Below are positions 14,864-21,860 of a stretch of 36,074 nucleotides of DNA, piece after piece (the stretch's first letter is position 1; each line of letters starts with the position of its first letter). The translations under genes and the position numbers were made by a program. The DNA is taken from NCBI GenBank assembly GCA_938049325.1, contig CALICC010000059.1, forward strand, positions 1 to 36,074, given 5' to 3'. Source of the stretch: an uncultured Ilumatobacter sp. (GTDB taxonomy: Bacteria; Actinomycetota; Acidimicrobiia; Acidimicrobiales; Ilumatobacteraceae). The notes beneath the pieces were generated by a model. That model saw only the letters and a program-made list of their open reading frames with translations, had not been told where the DNA came from and did not search any database.

Positions 14864-16102
14864 ATGACTTCCACCGAGCCCACCGATGCTGTCGGCAGCG
14901 GGCCGGTCGGCGCGCCGCCAACTGTCGACGAGGTCATGAGCGTGTTGTCGAACGTGATCGACCCCGAGCTCGGTGCCGACATCGTGTCGCTCGGCATGGT
15001 GCCCTCGGTTGAGGTCGGCACCGACGGCATCGTCACGGTCGAGATCAAACTCACGATCAGCGGCTGCCCGATGCGCGCCGAGATCAAGAAAGAGGTCGAG
15101 AGCCGCGTCGAGCTGCACCCGGGCGTCATCGATACGAAGATCGTGTGGGGCGAAATGAACGCCGACGAACGCACCGAGGTCATGACCAAAGCTCGCTGGA
15201 ACGCACGCGAGAACGCCGCCGAGACAATGGTCCCCGCCAACTGCAACGTGCTGGCCATCGCGTCGGGCAAAGGTGGCGTGGGTAAGAGCTCGGTCACGGT
15301 CAACCTCGCTGCGGCGCTCGCCGCAGCGGGTCACACCGTCGGCGTGCTCGATGCCGACATTTGGGGCTTTTCGGTCCCACGGCTGCTCGGTATCGACACT
15401 CGGCTCGAGGCCGAACACGTCGAAGGTTCCGACAAGCCGCTGATCATCCCCAACGAGCGCCGCGTCGGAGACGGCGTACTCAAGGTTGTGTCGACCGGCT
15501 TCCTCGTCGACGAAGACACGGCGCTGATGTGGCGCGGGCTGATGCTGACCAAAGCGGTCGAGCAGTTTCTTCGCGACGTGCAGTGGGGCGAGCTCGACTA
15601 CCTCCTGATCGACATGCCGCCCGGCACGGGCGACGTGCAGATGGGCCTGGCCCGCATGCTCCCCTCGACCGATCTGATCGTCGTGACCACACCTGCACTC
15701 GCCGCACAAAAAGTTGCGCAGCGCGCCGCTGACATGGCCAAGCGCAGCTTCTTGCGTGTCGTCGGTGTCATCGAGAACATGAGCAGCTTCACCGATCACC
15801 ACGGCGACGAACACGCACTGTTCGGCGTCGGCGGTGGCGAGGCCCTGGCGGCACAGATCGACGCACCACTGCTCGGGCGAGTGCCCATCGAGCCCGCTGT
15901 GTCGGCGGGCGGTGACGCTGGCGAGCCGGTCGCCCTCGACGGCACCGGGCCCGCAGCCGAGGTGTTCCGCAGCATCGCGACGACGATCGCCGACGAATTG
16001 GCGCCCGCGCGGGCGGCCGACGACATCGACATGGCCGGCTGTTCGGCCCGCCTGTTCGACTCGGTGAACAAAGCGTTCGACGCGCTCGACGCTCAGGCCT
16101 GA
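14864..16102 (+). CDS. mrp: Mrp/NBP35-family Fe-S carrier P-loop ATPase
   Basis: Cytoplasmic P-loop ATPase that binds and transfers Fe-S clusters (ApbC/Mrp). An N-terminal MIP18 (DUF59) domain (about 20-100, with SNVIDPELGADIVSLGMV and LTISGCPMRAEI) is followed by the ATPase with a deviant Walker A (SGKGGVGKSSVTVNLA, about 134-149), DADIWGFSVPRLLG, and LIDMPPGTGDVQ. The CxxC that many Mrp proteins carry after ENMS is absent: here the sequence reads ENMSSFTDHHGDEHALFG, similar to other actinobacterial homologues as I recall them. Candidate cluster ligands are then Cys in the MIP18 domain or the Cys near the C-terminus (MAGCSARLF). 412 residues. Shares a divergent promoter with the SufR-like gene. 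Confidence 0.93.
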   Translation: MTSTEPTDAVGSGPVGAPPTVDEVMSVLSNVIDPELGADIVSLGMVPSVEVGTDGIVTVEIKLTISGCPMRAEIKKEVESRVELHPGVIDTKIVWGEMNADERTEVMTKARWNARENAAETMVPANCNVLAIASGKGGVGKSSVTVNLAAALAAAGHTVGVLDADIWGFSVPRLLGIDTRLEAEHVEGSDKPLIIPNERRVGDGVLKVVSTGFLVDEDTALMWRGLMLTKAVEQFLRDVQWGELDYLLIDMPPGTGDVQMGLARMLPSTDLIVVTTPALAAQKVAQRAADMAKRSFLRVVGVIENMSSFTDHHGDEHALFGVGGGEALAAQIDAPLLGRVPIEPAVSAGGDAGEPVALDGTGPAAEVFRSIATTIADELAPARAADDIDMAGCSARLFDSVNKAFDALDAQA

Positions 16103-16161
16103 CGCCCCACCATCGCGAACCATCGTTGAAACCCGCCTGGCGCGTCGAACGCACGTGTGTC

Positions 16162-16167
16162 TAAAAT
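16162..16167 (+). promoter_or_regulatory. Candidate -10 box (TAAAAT) of the cupredoxin lipoprotein gene
   Basis: TAAAAT 38 nt before the start codon. A transcript from here would carry the AGGGGA ribosome-binding site (16190-16195). No clear -35. Confidence 0.4.
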
Positions 16168-16205
16168 GGTTGTACACCGCAAGCAACTCAGGGGACACAC
16201 CGATC

Positions 16206-17573
16206 ATGCACCGACTTCGCTATTCCGCCGCCGCGTTGGCGACCATCGCCGTTCTCGCGGCATCGTGTTCGTCGAGCGACTCCGAACTCTCAACCTCCGA
16301 GACCGCACCCGCCACTGCTGCGCCCGCAACCGACGCTGCACCTGACACCGCTGCTGCGCCCGACACCGTCGCCGAGCCGGAGCCGGAGCCCGTCGTCACC
16401 GAAGCGGTCGAAGATGCGCCGCCTCCCACGCTGCCCTACGAGCTGCCCGACTACAGCGAAGAGGCGCTCGCGCAAAACTTCGTGGGTACCGACTACGAGA
16501 TTCCCGAAGAGATCCCTGATGCCCCGATCGGCTCCATCGGCTTCAGCCGCTTTGTGTACTCCCAGACCGCAAACGGTGACATCGTTCCGACGTTCGTCGA
16601 AGGCCCTCCCGGTCGTCAGACCCGCTGCCAGGCTTCCGAACAGGATTGCACCTACCCCGAGCTCAAGGCGCTGTACGACAGTGGCGCCGAGATCCCTGAC
16701 TACCTCGACATGGACCGTGAAACGCTGGGCGAACTCGTTGGCCAGCTGGAACAGGTCAACGAGTTCGTGCACAGCTTCGAAGACATCCACGACGCATGTG
16801 CCCGCGGCTACCGACCGACCACGAACCAAACTTCCAACATGGGCATCCACATGCTCAAGGGTGCGCTCACGAACGAGTTCGATCCCAGCGACCCGAAGAT
16901 GGTCCTGTTCGCTCGCGAGAACGGCACGCAGGCCGGATCCAACATCGGCGATTGCGCCGAGTCGGGTCGCTTCGAGAACGACGAGTTCGCCGACGAGTAC
17001 GTCGCCGTTGGCGCCGTGTTCAACCTGGAGCTCACCGACGAGCACCCGGCCGGATTCGCTGGCAACATCGACAACTGGCACATCCACTACAACACCTGCC
17101 TCGCTCCCACCTCGGGAACCGACTCCGTGGGTACGCAAGAAGATTGCGACAACGCCGGCGGCTCGTTCGTGCCGTTCATCCCGAGCTGGATGATGCACGC
17201 CTACGTCGCCGACGGCTTCGACGCTCAGACCGGCGTGTTCTCGATGTTCAACCCGGCTGTGTGGCCGGTGGCCGAACCTGCCGTCCTGCGTGATGCTCTC
17301 GCTCAGGAGATCGACGGTGCGGTCAACGCGCCGATCCTGAACTTCGACTACGGCAACATCAGCGCAGCGATCGGCGAGCCGATCGTGTTCTCGAACTCCG
17401 ACTCCGTGCCACACACCGTCACCGCTGGTTCAGCGTTGGAGCCATCGAGCAGCTTCGACTCGGGCGTGCTCGGCACCGGTCAGTCGTACGAGCTCAGCTT
17501 CGACGAGGCGGGCGAGTACTCACTGTTCTGCGCACTGCACCCCGACATGACCGCAATCGTCACCGTCGAGTGA
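16206..17573 (+). CDS. Lipoprotein with uncharacterised central domain and C-terminal cupredoxin domain
   Basis: 455 residues. Lipid-anchored by a lipobox (VLAASCSSSD), followed by a long Ala/Pro/Thr/Glu linker (about 25-75). The central region (about 80-370) is not a family I recognise; it contains conserved-looking stretches with His and Cys (NMGIHMLKGALTNEF, NIDNWHIHYNTCLAP, SWMMHAYVADGF) that could bind metal. The C-terminal 85 residues are a plastocyanin-like domain: GEPIVFSNSDSVPHTVTAG supplies the first His, and FCALHPDM near the end supplies Cys, His and Met, the type-1 copper ligands. Start: ATG at 16206 with AGGGGA upstream. A copper electron carrier fused to a possible enzyme or binding domain is the likely reading; the partner is unknown. 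Confidence 0.75.
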   Translation: MHRLRYSAAALATIAVLAASCSSSDSELSTSETAPATAAPATDAAPDTAAAPDTVAEPEPEPVVTEAVEDAPPPTLPYELPDYSEEALAQNFVGTDYEIPEEIPDAPIGSIGFSRFVYSQTANGDIVPTFVEGPPGRQTRCQASEQDCTYPELKALYDSGAEIPDYLDMDRETLGELVGQLEQVNEFVHSFEDIHDACARGYRPTTNQTSNMGIHMLKGALTNEFDPSDPKMVLFARENGTQAGSNIGDCAESGRFENDEFADEYVAVGAVFNLELTDEHPAGFAGNIDNWHIHYNTCLAPTSGTDSVGTQEDCDNAGGSFVPFIPSWMMHAYVADGFDAQTGVFSMFNPAVWPVAEPAVLRDALAQEIDGAVNAPILNFDYGNISAAIGEPIVFSNSDSVPHTVTAGSALEPSSSFDSGVLGTGQSYELSFDEAGEYSLFCALHPDMTAIVTVE

Positions 17574-17592
17574 TCGTCGCCCTGGCTGCGAC

Positions 17593-18384
17593 TCAGAGTT
17601 CGTCGTAGCCAGGGTCACCCGGCATCAAGATGTCGACCATCTTGGTGCCCTCGAACTTGATCTTCGGGAGAATCGTGACCGGGTCGGTGATCGCCGCGCC
17701 CGCCTGCACGACCGCTGACGCGGTCGAGAAGTCACGCAACCACCGCAGGTTCTTGATGGTCGGCGGCATCATCATCAACTCGCCCGCTGCCTGCATTCGC
17801 AAGGCCTCGGCTGGCTGAACCCACAGACTGTCGACGGTCTCCTTGTCGTCATGGAACCCGTCCTGGCCGTCGGGAGCCTCGGTCACGTAGAACCGCGTGT
17901 CGAACCGCCGCTTCTCGCCCATCGGCGTGATCCAGTGGTCGACGTACTGCGTGGTGGCGAGGTCGAGCACCAGATCATCGCGTCGACACAGGTCGACGAG
18001 GCTCAACGAGCCGTCGTGCACCGCGTGGCGATCATTCGCCTTGACGTCGAGCGGGGAGCCGTCGCGCGGGGCGGCGAGCAGGATGCCGGCCTCTTCGAAA
18101 CACTCGCGAATCGCAGCCACCCAATAGGCGAGTCCACCCGACTCCACACCGAGCTGCGCTGATGCATCGGCGTCGTCGAGACCGTCGCAGAACGGCTCGA
18201 GTTCGTCGGCGTGGTCAGCGTCGTCGACGCGTCCGCCGGGGAACACGTACATGCCGGCACCAAACGCTGCGTTGCCGGTGCGCCGCAGCATGAAGACCTC
18301 GAGTCCGATGTCGGCATCGCGCACGAGCATCACGGTCGCCGCGTTGCGAATCGGCACGGAGGTCGGATCGAAGTCTTCGGCCAT
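17593..18384 (-). CDS. Nudix hydrolase with interrupted Nudix box (NUDT19/RP2p-like)
   Basis: 263 residues. The fold starts VPIRNAATVMLVRD; the first half of the Nudix box is MYVFPGGRVDDAD (Gly at 50-51) and the second half RECFEEAGILL (93-103). The usual spacing from the box Gly to the RE is about 14 residues; here it is about 42, so the box carries an insertion of some 28 residues (ELEPFCDGLDDADASAQ and following). Such an insertion is known in the eukaryotic NUDT19/RP2p group, whose members cleave CoA and acyl-CoA, so a CoA-type pyrophosphatase is a fair guess. Later parts: VDHWITPMGEKRRFDTRFYV and the MMMPPTIKNLRWL helix. Start ATG at 18384, with TACGGT 6 nt upstream (leaderless). The frame is open further up, but that stretch is repeat DNA. 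Confidence 0.8.
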   Translation of the reverse strand: MAEDFDPTSVPIRNAATVMLVRDADIGLEVFMLRRTGNAAFGAGMYVFPGGRVDDADHADELEPFCDGLDDADASAQLGVESGGLAYWVAAIRECFEEAGILLAAPRDGSPLDVKANDRHAVHDGSLSLVDLCRRDDLVLDLATTQYVDHWITPMGEKRRFDTRFYVTEAPDGQDGFHDDKETVDSLWVQPAEALRMQAAGELMMMPPTIKNLRWLRDFSTASAVVQAGAAITDPVTILPKIKFEGTKMVDILMPGDPGYDEL

Positions 18385-18390
18385 CGACGC

Positions 18391-18396
18391 ACCGTA
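18391..18396 (-). promoter_or_regulatory. Leaderless -10 box (TACGGT) of the Nudix gene
   Basis: TACGGT on the minus strand, 6 nt before the ATG at 18384; same box and strand as at the PQQ dehydrogenase. Confidence 0.45.
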
Positions 18397-18424
18397 CCCA
18401 CCGACGTACGACCGCACGCATTCG

Positions 18425-18459
18425 GTAGCGCGGGTGCCGGAACCAAAGAGACCCAGCCC
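18425..18459. repeat. Dispersed 35-bp repeat, copy 2 (diverged)
   Basis: Differs from copies 1 and 3 only near its 3' end (AAAGAGACCCAGCCC instead of AAAAGGACCCAGGGC). It lies 3 nt from copy 3 in direct tandem. Confidence 0.8.
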
Positions 18460-18497
18460 TGGGTAGCGCGGGTGCCGGAACCAAAAGGACCCAGGGC
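18457..18497. repeat. Dispersed 35-bp repeat, copy 3, in a perfect-armed hairpin
   Basis: The repeat proper is 18463-18497, identical to 1174-1208. CCCTGGGT (18457-18464) pairs perfectly with ACCCAGGG (18489-18496). It is located just downstream of the CcdA-like gene (stop 18512) and upstream of the Nudix gene. Confidence 0.85.
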
Positions 18498-18511
18498 TTC
18501 GACGGTTGGCG

Positions 18512-19636
18512 TCAGGCGAGCGCGGTCGCGCTGTCGGCGTCGGTGTCGGCCACGGCGTCAGGATCAGCGGTCGCTTCCGCATCTGCGTCGGGGTCAGGAT
18601 CCGCTCCCTGGCGCTCTGCGCTGCGTACACCGAGCGCCGAGCCCAATGCCGAGAACGCCGTCACCAGCGCCACACGCCAGAGCTCGGTGCCGAAGGTGAG
18701 GTTGATGCCGATGGCGATCACTGCGCCGGCGCCGACGACGATGGCGACGTCACGCCACTGCTTCGACATCACGTACGAGATTGCTGCGCCGACGATCGAC
18801 AAGAACACGATCGCCACGACCGGCCAGTTGTTGTCGAGGAACACGTTGGCGTCGCCCTGGAGACCTTCGACCCACTCGGTGATCGGGTCGGTCGTGGACC
18901 GAGCACGTGTCCGATCCTGGAACGTCGCCTCGAGCGTGCGGTTGCCGAACGCCGTGATGCGCCACGGGTTCTCGACGTCGACCCAGTAGAAGTACCAGAG
19001 CAGGTAGATGCCCGACAGTGCAACGAAGAACGCAGCGATGCGATCGACGTACGCCAGGCTCTTGCGGAGGAACTTCAACAGCCCCGTGTTGGCGAACGCG
19101 AGCGCGACGGTGAGGCCGCTCACCAGCAGCGCCATGCCGGCGCCGTAGGCCACGACGTTGCCGACGCCAGCAACCACGCCGTCACGGCTGCTCGTCGAGA
19201 ACACGGTCGCGATGAACAGGCCGATCGTGCAACCAATGGATGCGACCGCGTAAGCGATTCCGTAGACGAACATCGAGCGAACGGTCTTGTCCTTCTCGCC
19301 CGTCTTCACCGACGGGGTCATGAACGGCGGCTTGTAGCCGAACAACATCGCGATGCCCAGGCCGATCAACGCAACACCGAAGAAGCCGGTGGCGTACTTG
19401 GAGTTCTCCGTGATCCAACTCGTGGAGAAGTGAGCCACTGCACCGGCGATCAGGAAGACCGTCAAGAATCCCGACGACACCGCGGCGCTCACCAGGAGTG
19501 CTCGACGGATCGTCGCCCGCTGCGTTCCGGTGCCGCCCGACGAGATGCCGAGGAAGTACAGCAGGTACGTCGGTAGCAGGATGAACCCACACGGGTTGAC
19601 CGCGGCGACCAGGCCACGGATGAACGACAGACTCAT
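18512..19636 (-). CDS. CcdA/DsbD-type membrane thiol-electron transporter
   Basis: A polytopic membrane protein of 374 residues. The two cysteines that shuttle electrons across the membrane in CcdA/DsbD are visible: VNPCGFILLPTYL (Cys near 16) and ASIGCTIGLFIATVF (Cys near 134), each at the start of a membrane helix. At least six helices occupy residues 1-225, and two more lie after a soluble loop (about 240-270), which is longer than classic CcdA (about 200-240 aa). The C-terminal 40 residues are a repetitive Asp/Ala/Thr tail. The ATG overlaps the stop of the TlpA-like gene (ATGA), so the pair is translated together: this protein should reduce the TlpA-like thiol protein outside, for cytochrome c maturation or a similar job. 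Confidence 0.85.
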   Translation of the reverse strand: MSLSFIRGLVAAVNPCGFILLPTYLLYFLGISSGGTGTQRATIRRALLVSAAVSSGFLTVFLIAGAVAHFSTSWITENSKYATGFFGVALIGLGIAMLFGYKPPFMTPSVKTGEKDKTVRSMFVYGIAYAVASIGCTIGLFIATVFSTSSRDGVVAGVGNVVAYGAGMALLVSGLTVALAFANTGLLKFLRKSLAYVDRIAAFFVALSGIYLLWYFYWVDVENPWRITAFGNRTLEATFQDRTRARSTTDPITEWVEGLQGDANVFLDNNWPVVAIVFLSIVGAAISYVMSKQWRDVAIVVGAGAVIAIGINLTFGTELWRVALVTAFSALGSALGVRSAERQGADPDPDADAEATADPDAVADTDADSATALA

Positions 19637-20247
19637 ATGAGCTCCTCTTGTTGTTGCAGCGTCGAGATCTTGTCGCGCAAGCCCTCGAGATCGATCACAC
19701 CGGTTTGCTCGATCACGGTTCCGTCGGACGTGACGAACAACGTGATCGGGAAGTTCGATGCTTCGATGGCATCGGTGAACTCGGCCAGGTCGTCACGGAA
19801 CAGTTCGTACGTGACCCCGCGTTCGTCGGCGAAGCGCTCCATGGCCGGAATCGGATCGATCGTATTCACGCCGATGAACCGGACCTCGTCGCCGAATTCG
19901 GCGTGCGCTTCGGCGAAGTCGGGAAGTTCCTTCGCGCACGGGGCGCACGACGAGAACCAGAAGTTGATGACCAACGGATTGTCGCCGAGCATCGATGCCG
20001 TGGTGATGGCGTTGCCGTCACGATCCGACACCGTGGCGTCGGGCAGCTGGTTGACCAAGCCGTTCGGTCGCAGCCCGATGTCGTCGGCTTCGATGTCACG
20101 GTCGGTCGGATCCTCCAACACCACCGTGTCGTCACCTGCGTCGTCACCTGCGTTGTCGTCGCCGGACAGCGACCACGCGTAGCCACCGATCACGGCCACC
20201 GCGACGACGAGCGACGCGATGAGCAAGCGTGGACGGTTGACATTCAT
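19633..20247 (-). CDS. TlpA/ResA-like membrane-anchored thioredoxin
   Basis: 204 residues. One N-terminal membrane helix (LLIASLVVAVAVIGGYAW) anchors an outward-facing thioredoxin domain. The active site is FWFSSCAPCAKELPDFAE (CxxC near residue 100), and the cis-proline is in EASNFPITLFV. An Asp-rich linker separates anchor and domain. Proteins of this kind keep haem-binding cysteines reduced during cytochrome c maturation (ResA/CcmG) or serve other envelope thiols; the 4-nt overlap with the CcdA-like gene supports this. The start is ATG at 20247; TACCCT ends 7 nt upstream, suggesting a leaderless mRNA. The frame extends 7 codons further, but without support. Confidence 0.88.
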   Translation of the reverse strand: MNVNRPRLLIASLVVAVAVIGGYAWSLSGDDNAGDDAGDDTVVLEDPTDRDIEADDIGLRPNGLVNQLPDATVSDRDGNAITTASMLGDNPLVINFWFSSCAPCAKELPDFAEAHAEFGDEVRFIGVNTIDPIPAMERFADERGVTYELFRDDLAEFTDAIEASNFPITLFVTSDGTVIEQTGVIDLEGLRDKISTLQQQEELI

Positions 20248-20254
20248 TGATCCG

Positions 20255-20260
20255 AGGGTA
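20255..20260 (-). promoter_or_regulatory. Leaderless -10 box (TACCCT) of the TlpA-CcdA operon
   Basis: TACCCT on the minus strand, 7 nt before the ATG at 20247; no ribosome-binding site. Confidence 0.5.
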
Positions 20261-20345
20261 ATGACCACAACCCTTCAGGTCGCCCCCACACCCCTGAACG
20301 TTCCGAGAACGAGCCGAAAACCGAACTTCAGATCCTTCGAACGAT

Positions 20346-21032
20346 TCAGGGTGACCGCATGAAGTGCACGACCTGGTCGTGAAACACCAGCAGGGCCGCC
20401 ACGAGTTCGAGCGATGCGCCGTTGAACGGCGCGGTCGTGGTCAGTGTGCCCGACCGAAAGAACTCGCCCCGTCCAGCGAACGCGGCCCAGATCTGGCCCG
20501 GAGCTGCCCGGAGTCGCTCGCCGACACCGAGGTCCGCAGACTCGGAGGCGGGGTCGGAGTCAGCGACCCGTGCGGACGTATCGGCGACAGGGCGGCCGTC
20601 ATCGGTCAGCACGAAGTGATCGCCGTCGGCGAGGACCATCGCCCGTGCCATGTCGGCGCCCAGACTGTGCACGGACTCGAACTTCAGGGTGCTGCGACCA
20701 TCGATCTCGACCGTTGTGGCTCCTCGCCGCGCCGCCGATGCCTGGAGCACGGCGATCAGCTTCCCCTGGCCATCGTGCACATGACAGGTGTGTGGAGCGA
20801 GCTTTCCTGCTCCGCTGATCGACCACGCAGCGTTCCCGTCCGGATGCCGGAACTCTGCACGCCGGCGCAGGTTGCGTCCCGTCGACGCCCCTTCGAACAC
20901 GACGGCGTTGGTTGGGCTGATCACACGGTGTTCGAGATCGGCTCCGAGCGACCGCCGTTTCGTCACCCGCGACTCGAGCACGAATTGCCCGAGCAGGTGA
21001 TCGCCACTCGTGCTCTCGGTTGTCGGTTCCAT
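20346..21032 (-). CDS. Hypothetical protein, possibly scramblase/LURP-one-like beta fold
   Basis: 228 residues, no signal peptide. I do not recognise it firmly. It is rich in short beta strands with the recurrent pattern of a residue pair plus glycine turns (AAWSISGAGKLAPH, HVHDGQGKLIAVLQ, DHFVLTDDGRPVAD), and the C-terminus ends in a hydrophobic helix (ASLELVAALLVFHDQVVHFM). Alternating strands closed by a buried C-terminal helix are what tubby-like proteins (LURP-one-related, phospholipid scramblase) show, so this is one weak possibility. A good ribosome-binding site (AGAGGTGA) precedes the ATG at 21032. The gene stands alone between the TlpA gene (about 100 nt) and the WhiB gene (124 nt). 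Confidence 0.55.
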   Translation of the reverse strand: MEPTTESTSGDHLLGQFVLESRVTKRRSLGADLEHRVISPTNAVVFEGASTGRNLRRRAEFRHPDGNAAWSISGAGKLAPHTCHVHDGQGKLIAVLQASAARRGATTVEIDGRSTLKFESVHSLGADMARAMVLADGDHFVLTDDGRPVADTSARVADSDPASESADLGVGERLRAAPGQIWAAFAGRGEFFRSGTLTTTAPFNGASLELVAALLVFHDQVVHFMRSP

Positions 21033-21099
21033 GCGTCACCTCTTGGTCGCTTCTCATCATGGCTCGCGGGAGCGCGACACGACCGGGACCGACCCTCGA

Positions 21100-21134
21100 G
21101 GGCGGCGCGTGCTGGGGGTTGGCACGCGCCGCCC
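21100..21134 (-). terminator. Hairpin 22 nt after the first WhiB gene
   Basis: GGGCGGCGCGTGC (21100-21112) and GCACGCGCCGCCC (21122-21134) form a perfect 13-bp stem with a 9-nt loop. No T-tract on either strand, as is common for actinobacterial terminators. Confidence 0.65.
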
Positions 21135-21156
21135 TGACCGAACGCCCCTCAGCGCG

Positions 21157-21693
21157 TCATGCGACGGACACGACAGGCACGGTGTCGACCGGGCCCATCT
21201 CGTCGTAGATGACTTCGGGGCGTGGGTTCTTCGGCGGACGTCCGCAGGGCCGCTTGTTCGCTACGACACGGCCGCCGGAGATGAGCTCGCCACCCCAGAC
21301 GCCCCACGGCTCCTCGCGCTCGATTGCCGAAGCGAGGCAGTCCGCAGCGAGCGGGCACAGCCCGCACATTGCCTTGGCGCGGGCGATGTCGACCACGTTG
21401 TCGGAGAAGAACAGAGCGGTCAGCGTGCCGTTGCCGTCGGCGCAGCGAGCGACCGGAGCACGAGCGGCCAACGAGTCGTCGCACTCATCGGCACCCACGT
21501 CCTCGCCCGGCGGGCGAGGACTGTCTGGGGGCAAAGCGCCTCGATCCGGCAGTGCGCCGTCGAGTTCATCGTTGATCGAAGGGGAAAACATGGTGGGGTC
21601 CTTGGCGTAATCGTGAGTGGTGAGCGTTGACGTCCGGGCTGAATTGACGGGCCGGAGCGGTGTGGCGGTCATGTGGGTCTTGGTGGTGTCCAT
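21157..21693 (-). CDS. WhiB-family regulator, WhiB7/WblC-like
   Basis: A [4Fe-4S]-binding WhiB-like protein (178 aa). The four cluster cysteines are present: RCADGNG, then CGLCPLAADC (Cx2Cx5C), followed by the WhiB turn GVWGGEL. After it comes a basic AT-hook-like tail (ANKRPCGRPPKNPRP), a feature of WhiB7/WblC, the activator of intrinsic antibiotic resistance in actinobacteria that works with the primary sigma factor. The first 80 residues are extra, acidic and probably disordered. The start is ATG at 21693 with AAGGA 9 nt upstream. The 370-nt leader holds a small ORF and an attenuator-type terminator, as known for whiB7/wblC genes, which supports the call. A paralogue lies 660 nt upstream on the same strand. 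Confidence 0.85.
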   Translation of the reverse strand: MDTTKTHMTATPLRPVNSARTSTLTTHDYAKDPTMFSPSINDELDGALPDRGALPPDSPRPPGEDVGADECDDSLAARAPVARCADGNGTLTALFFSDNVVDIARAKAMCGLCPLAADCLASAIEREEPWGVWGGELISGGRVVANKRPCGRPPKNPRPEVIYDEMGPVDTVPVVSVA

Positions 21694-21710
21694 GTCATTG
21701 ATTCCTTCGT

Positions 21711-21750
21711 GTCTTGCTGGTGGTGTCTTGCTGGTGGTGTCTTGCTGATG
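21711..21750. repeat. 14-nt tandem repeat in the WhiB 5' UTR
   Basis: GTCTTGCTGGTGGT at 21711-21724 and 21725-21738, with a partial third copy from 21739. In the mRNA this is an unstructured CAGCAAGACACCAC spacer between the attenuator and the ribosome-binding site. Confidence 0.75.
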
Positions 21751-21766
21751 CAGTCATGTGGCCCCG

Positions 21767-21805
21767 AAAACGCAAAAGCCGCCGGGTTCTGATGAACCCG
21801 GCGGC
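21767..21805 (-). terminator. Attenuator terminator in the WhiB leader
   Basis: Transcribed on the minus strand: the arms 21794-21805 and 21778-21789 make a perfect 12-bp G+C-rich stem with a 4-nt loop, followed by TTTTGCGTTTT (21777-21767). It lies about 75 nt before the WhiB start codon and about 30 nt after the stop of the 76-codon leader ORF. This is a textbook intrinsic terminator placed where it must stop the WhiB mRNA unless overridden. Confidence 0.88.
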
Positions 21806-21860
21806 CTCGGAGGAGGTGATGACGTTTCGTGAGTTACGTCATGCCTTCGAGGCGGCCGGG
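21797..21860 (-). promoter_or_regulatory. Anti-terminator structure overlapping the leader ORF end
   Basis: Minus-strand CCCGGCCGCCTCG (21860-21848, inside the last codons of the leader ORF) can pair with CGAGGCCGCCGGG (21809-21797) at 12 of 13 positions. The second arm includes nine bases of the terminator's 5' arm, so the two folds exclude each other. Between them, ATGACGT and ACGTCAT (21842-21836 and 21825-21819) form a nested 7-bp hairpin that contains the leader stop codon. Folding by eye only. Confidence 0.75.
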
